From Prunus persica (Eukaryota > Streptophyta > Magnoliopsida > Rosales > Rosaceae): DNA of 64,000 nucleotides. Below the pieces are notes generated by a model, which saw only the letters and a list, made by a program, of their open reading frames with translations, searched no databases and had not been told where the DNA came from. The position numbers and the translations under genes were made by a program. Positions within the stretch are counted from its first letter, which is position 1. Each line of letters opens with the position of its first letter. The stretch is taken from assembly GCF_000346465.2 (NCBI RefSeq), contig NC_034009.1:15478950-15542949 (forward strand). Reading direction: 5' to 3'. Below are positions 63,756-64,000 of the stretch, in pieces.

Positions 63756-63950
63756 GAGACACGACGAATTTTAAGGCATACGACGACGATTACACGACGG
63801 TTTTTTTAAACTACCGTCGTTGTATTACTTATACACGACGGTTTTTTCATAAACCGTCGTTTGTATTACTTATAATAGACGACGTCTGTTGAAAATCCGT
63901 CGTCTATATATGCCAAATACGTCTGTTTTTGTTTAAAACCCGTCGTCTCT
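63756..63950 (+). repeat. right subterminal motif array of the CACTA element
   Basis: Inverted pairs are dense: CACGACGGTTTTTT with ACTACCGTCGTTG (about 63794-63822), ACACGACGGTTTTTT with AAACCGTCGTTTG (about 63833-63862), and TAGACGACG with CCGTCGTCTA (about 63879-63907). Their density equals that of the left end, so the right terminus should be close, at 63996 or just outside the window. Confidence 0.75.
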
Positions 63951-64000
63951 GTTGTGTATTACTTGCGATTAGATCATTGTATAATCTGCTATAGTGATGG

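Larger units (their letters stand above)
55568..64000 (+). mobile_element. CACTA (En/Spm-like) element with motif-filled non-coding DNA, right end not certain
   Basis: The left end reads CACTACTACAAAAAGTG, the standard CACTA terminus, preceded by CCT as the possible 3-bp target site. Dense direct and inverted copies of ACGACGG-type motifs follow, as in subterminal repeats of this superfamily, and they are dense again at 63760-63950. Inside are a captured RPN6 fragment and an intact gene with a Ptta/En/Spm-type domain. No TNPD-like (Transposase_21) gene is seen, so the element is probably non-autonomous for cutting. TAGTG at 63992-63996 might be the right end, but its inner sequence does not match the left end and the next bases (ATG) do not match CCT. 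Confidence 0.8.

Noticed and set aside
63992..63996. TAGTG as certain right end of the CACTA element
   Set aside because: The bases inside it do not match the left terminus beyond CACTA and the flanking ATG does not equal CCT on the left; it may be chance.
55568..64000. Dense short repeats resembling a CRISPR array
   Set aside because: Motif spacing and orientation vary, units are only 7-9 bases, the setting is a plant CACTA element with introns, and no cas gene exists.
1..64000. tRNA, rRNA or other structural RNA genes
   Set aside because: None could be recognised by eye; primer-binding sites only resemble tRNA 3' complements.

Overview
This window is a piece of a plant nuclear genome, almost certainly a eudicot. 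I suspect Rosaceae from the overall flavour of the elements but cannot prove it. The evidence is GT-AG introns, CpG-poor AT-rich intergenic DNA, Copia and Tat-lineage Ty3/Gypsy retrotransposons, a Mutator-like element, a CACTA element and plant UDP-glycosyltransferase genes. About nine tenths is transposable element. The only intact ordinary host gene I find is a UGT92A-like glycosyltransferase at 53038-54540.

Layout: 1-6828 is a pol-less LTR element (LARD-1) whose leader holds a fragment of the ribosomal protein L10a (uL1) gene. 6829-7696 is non-coding DNA with a small foldback repeat. 7697-18432 is a decayed but structurally complete Tat-lineage Gypsy element (Tat-A, target duplication TTGAT). 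18434-22210 is a 5'-truncated Copia element on the minus strand (Copia-D). 22220-22465 is an 85-bp repeat. 22777-23426 is a minus-strand UGT91-like pseudogene cut by a second Tat element (Tat-B, 23427 to about 32990), which has lost its 3' end. There follows a 5'-truncated LINE whose RNase H end runs from about 32991 to 40727. It is split by a complete Copia element (Copia-C, 33022-39436, duplication CTTTC), and its A-rich tail is hit by a MULE (40728-46176, 9-bp duplication AAAAAATTA). Next is a second LARD (LARD-2, 46203-52624, duplication CACAG) carrying a cinnamyl-alcohol-dehydrogenase fragment. Then come the UGT92A gene and, from 55568 to the window end, a CACTA element with a captured proteasome RPN6 fragment and an intact six-exon gene for a Transposase_24/Ulp1-protease protein.

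Three themes stand out. First, three different elements carry pieces of host housekeeping genes (RPL10A, CAD, RPN6); the two LARDs share conserved backbones but have unrelated cargo of nearly equal size (about 1.27 kb) in the same slot between primer-binding site and backbone. Second, the CACTA element is filled, introns included, with a CpG-bearing motif (ACGACGG/CCGTCGT), often as inverted pairs, that is almost absent from its coding exons. Third, three LTR elements (LARD-1, Tat-A, Tat-B) carry antisense reading frames with coiled-coil or acidic character downstream, and the MULE has a convergent second gene encoding a GRF-type zinc-finger protein, in the place mudrB holds in maize MuDR.

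The nested insertions give a relative history: Tat-B entered the UGT91-like gene; a LINE landed in Tat-B; Copia-C and the MULE landed in the LINE. LARD-2 is young, since its LTRs differ at one site in 161. All coordinates and reading-frame statements come from reading the sequence by eye; family names rest on remembered motifs, not on database searches.
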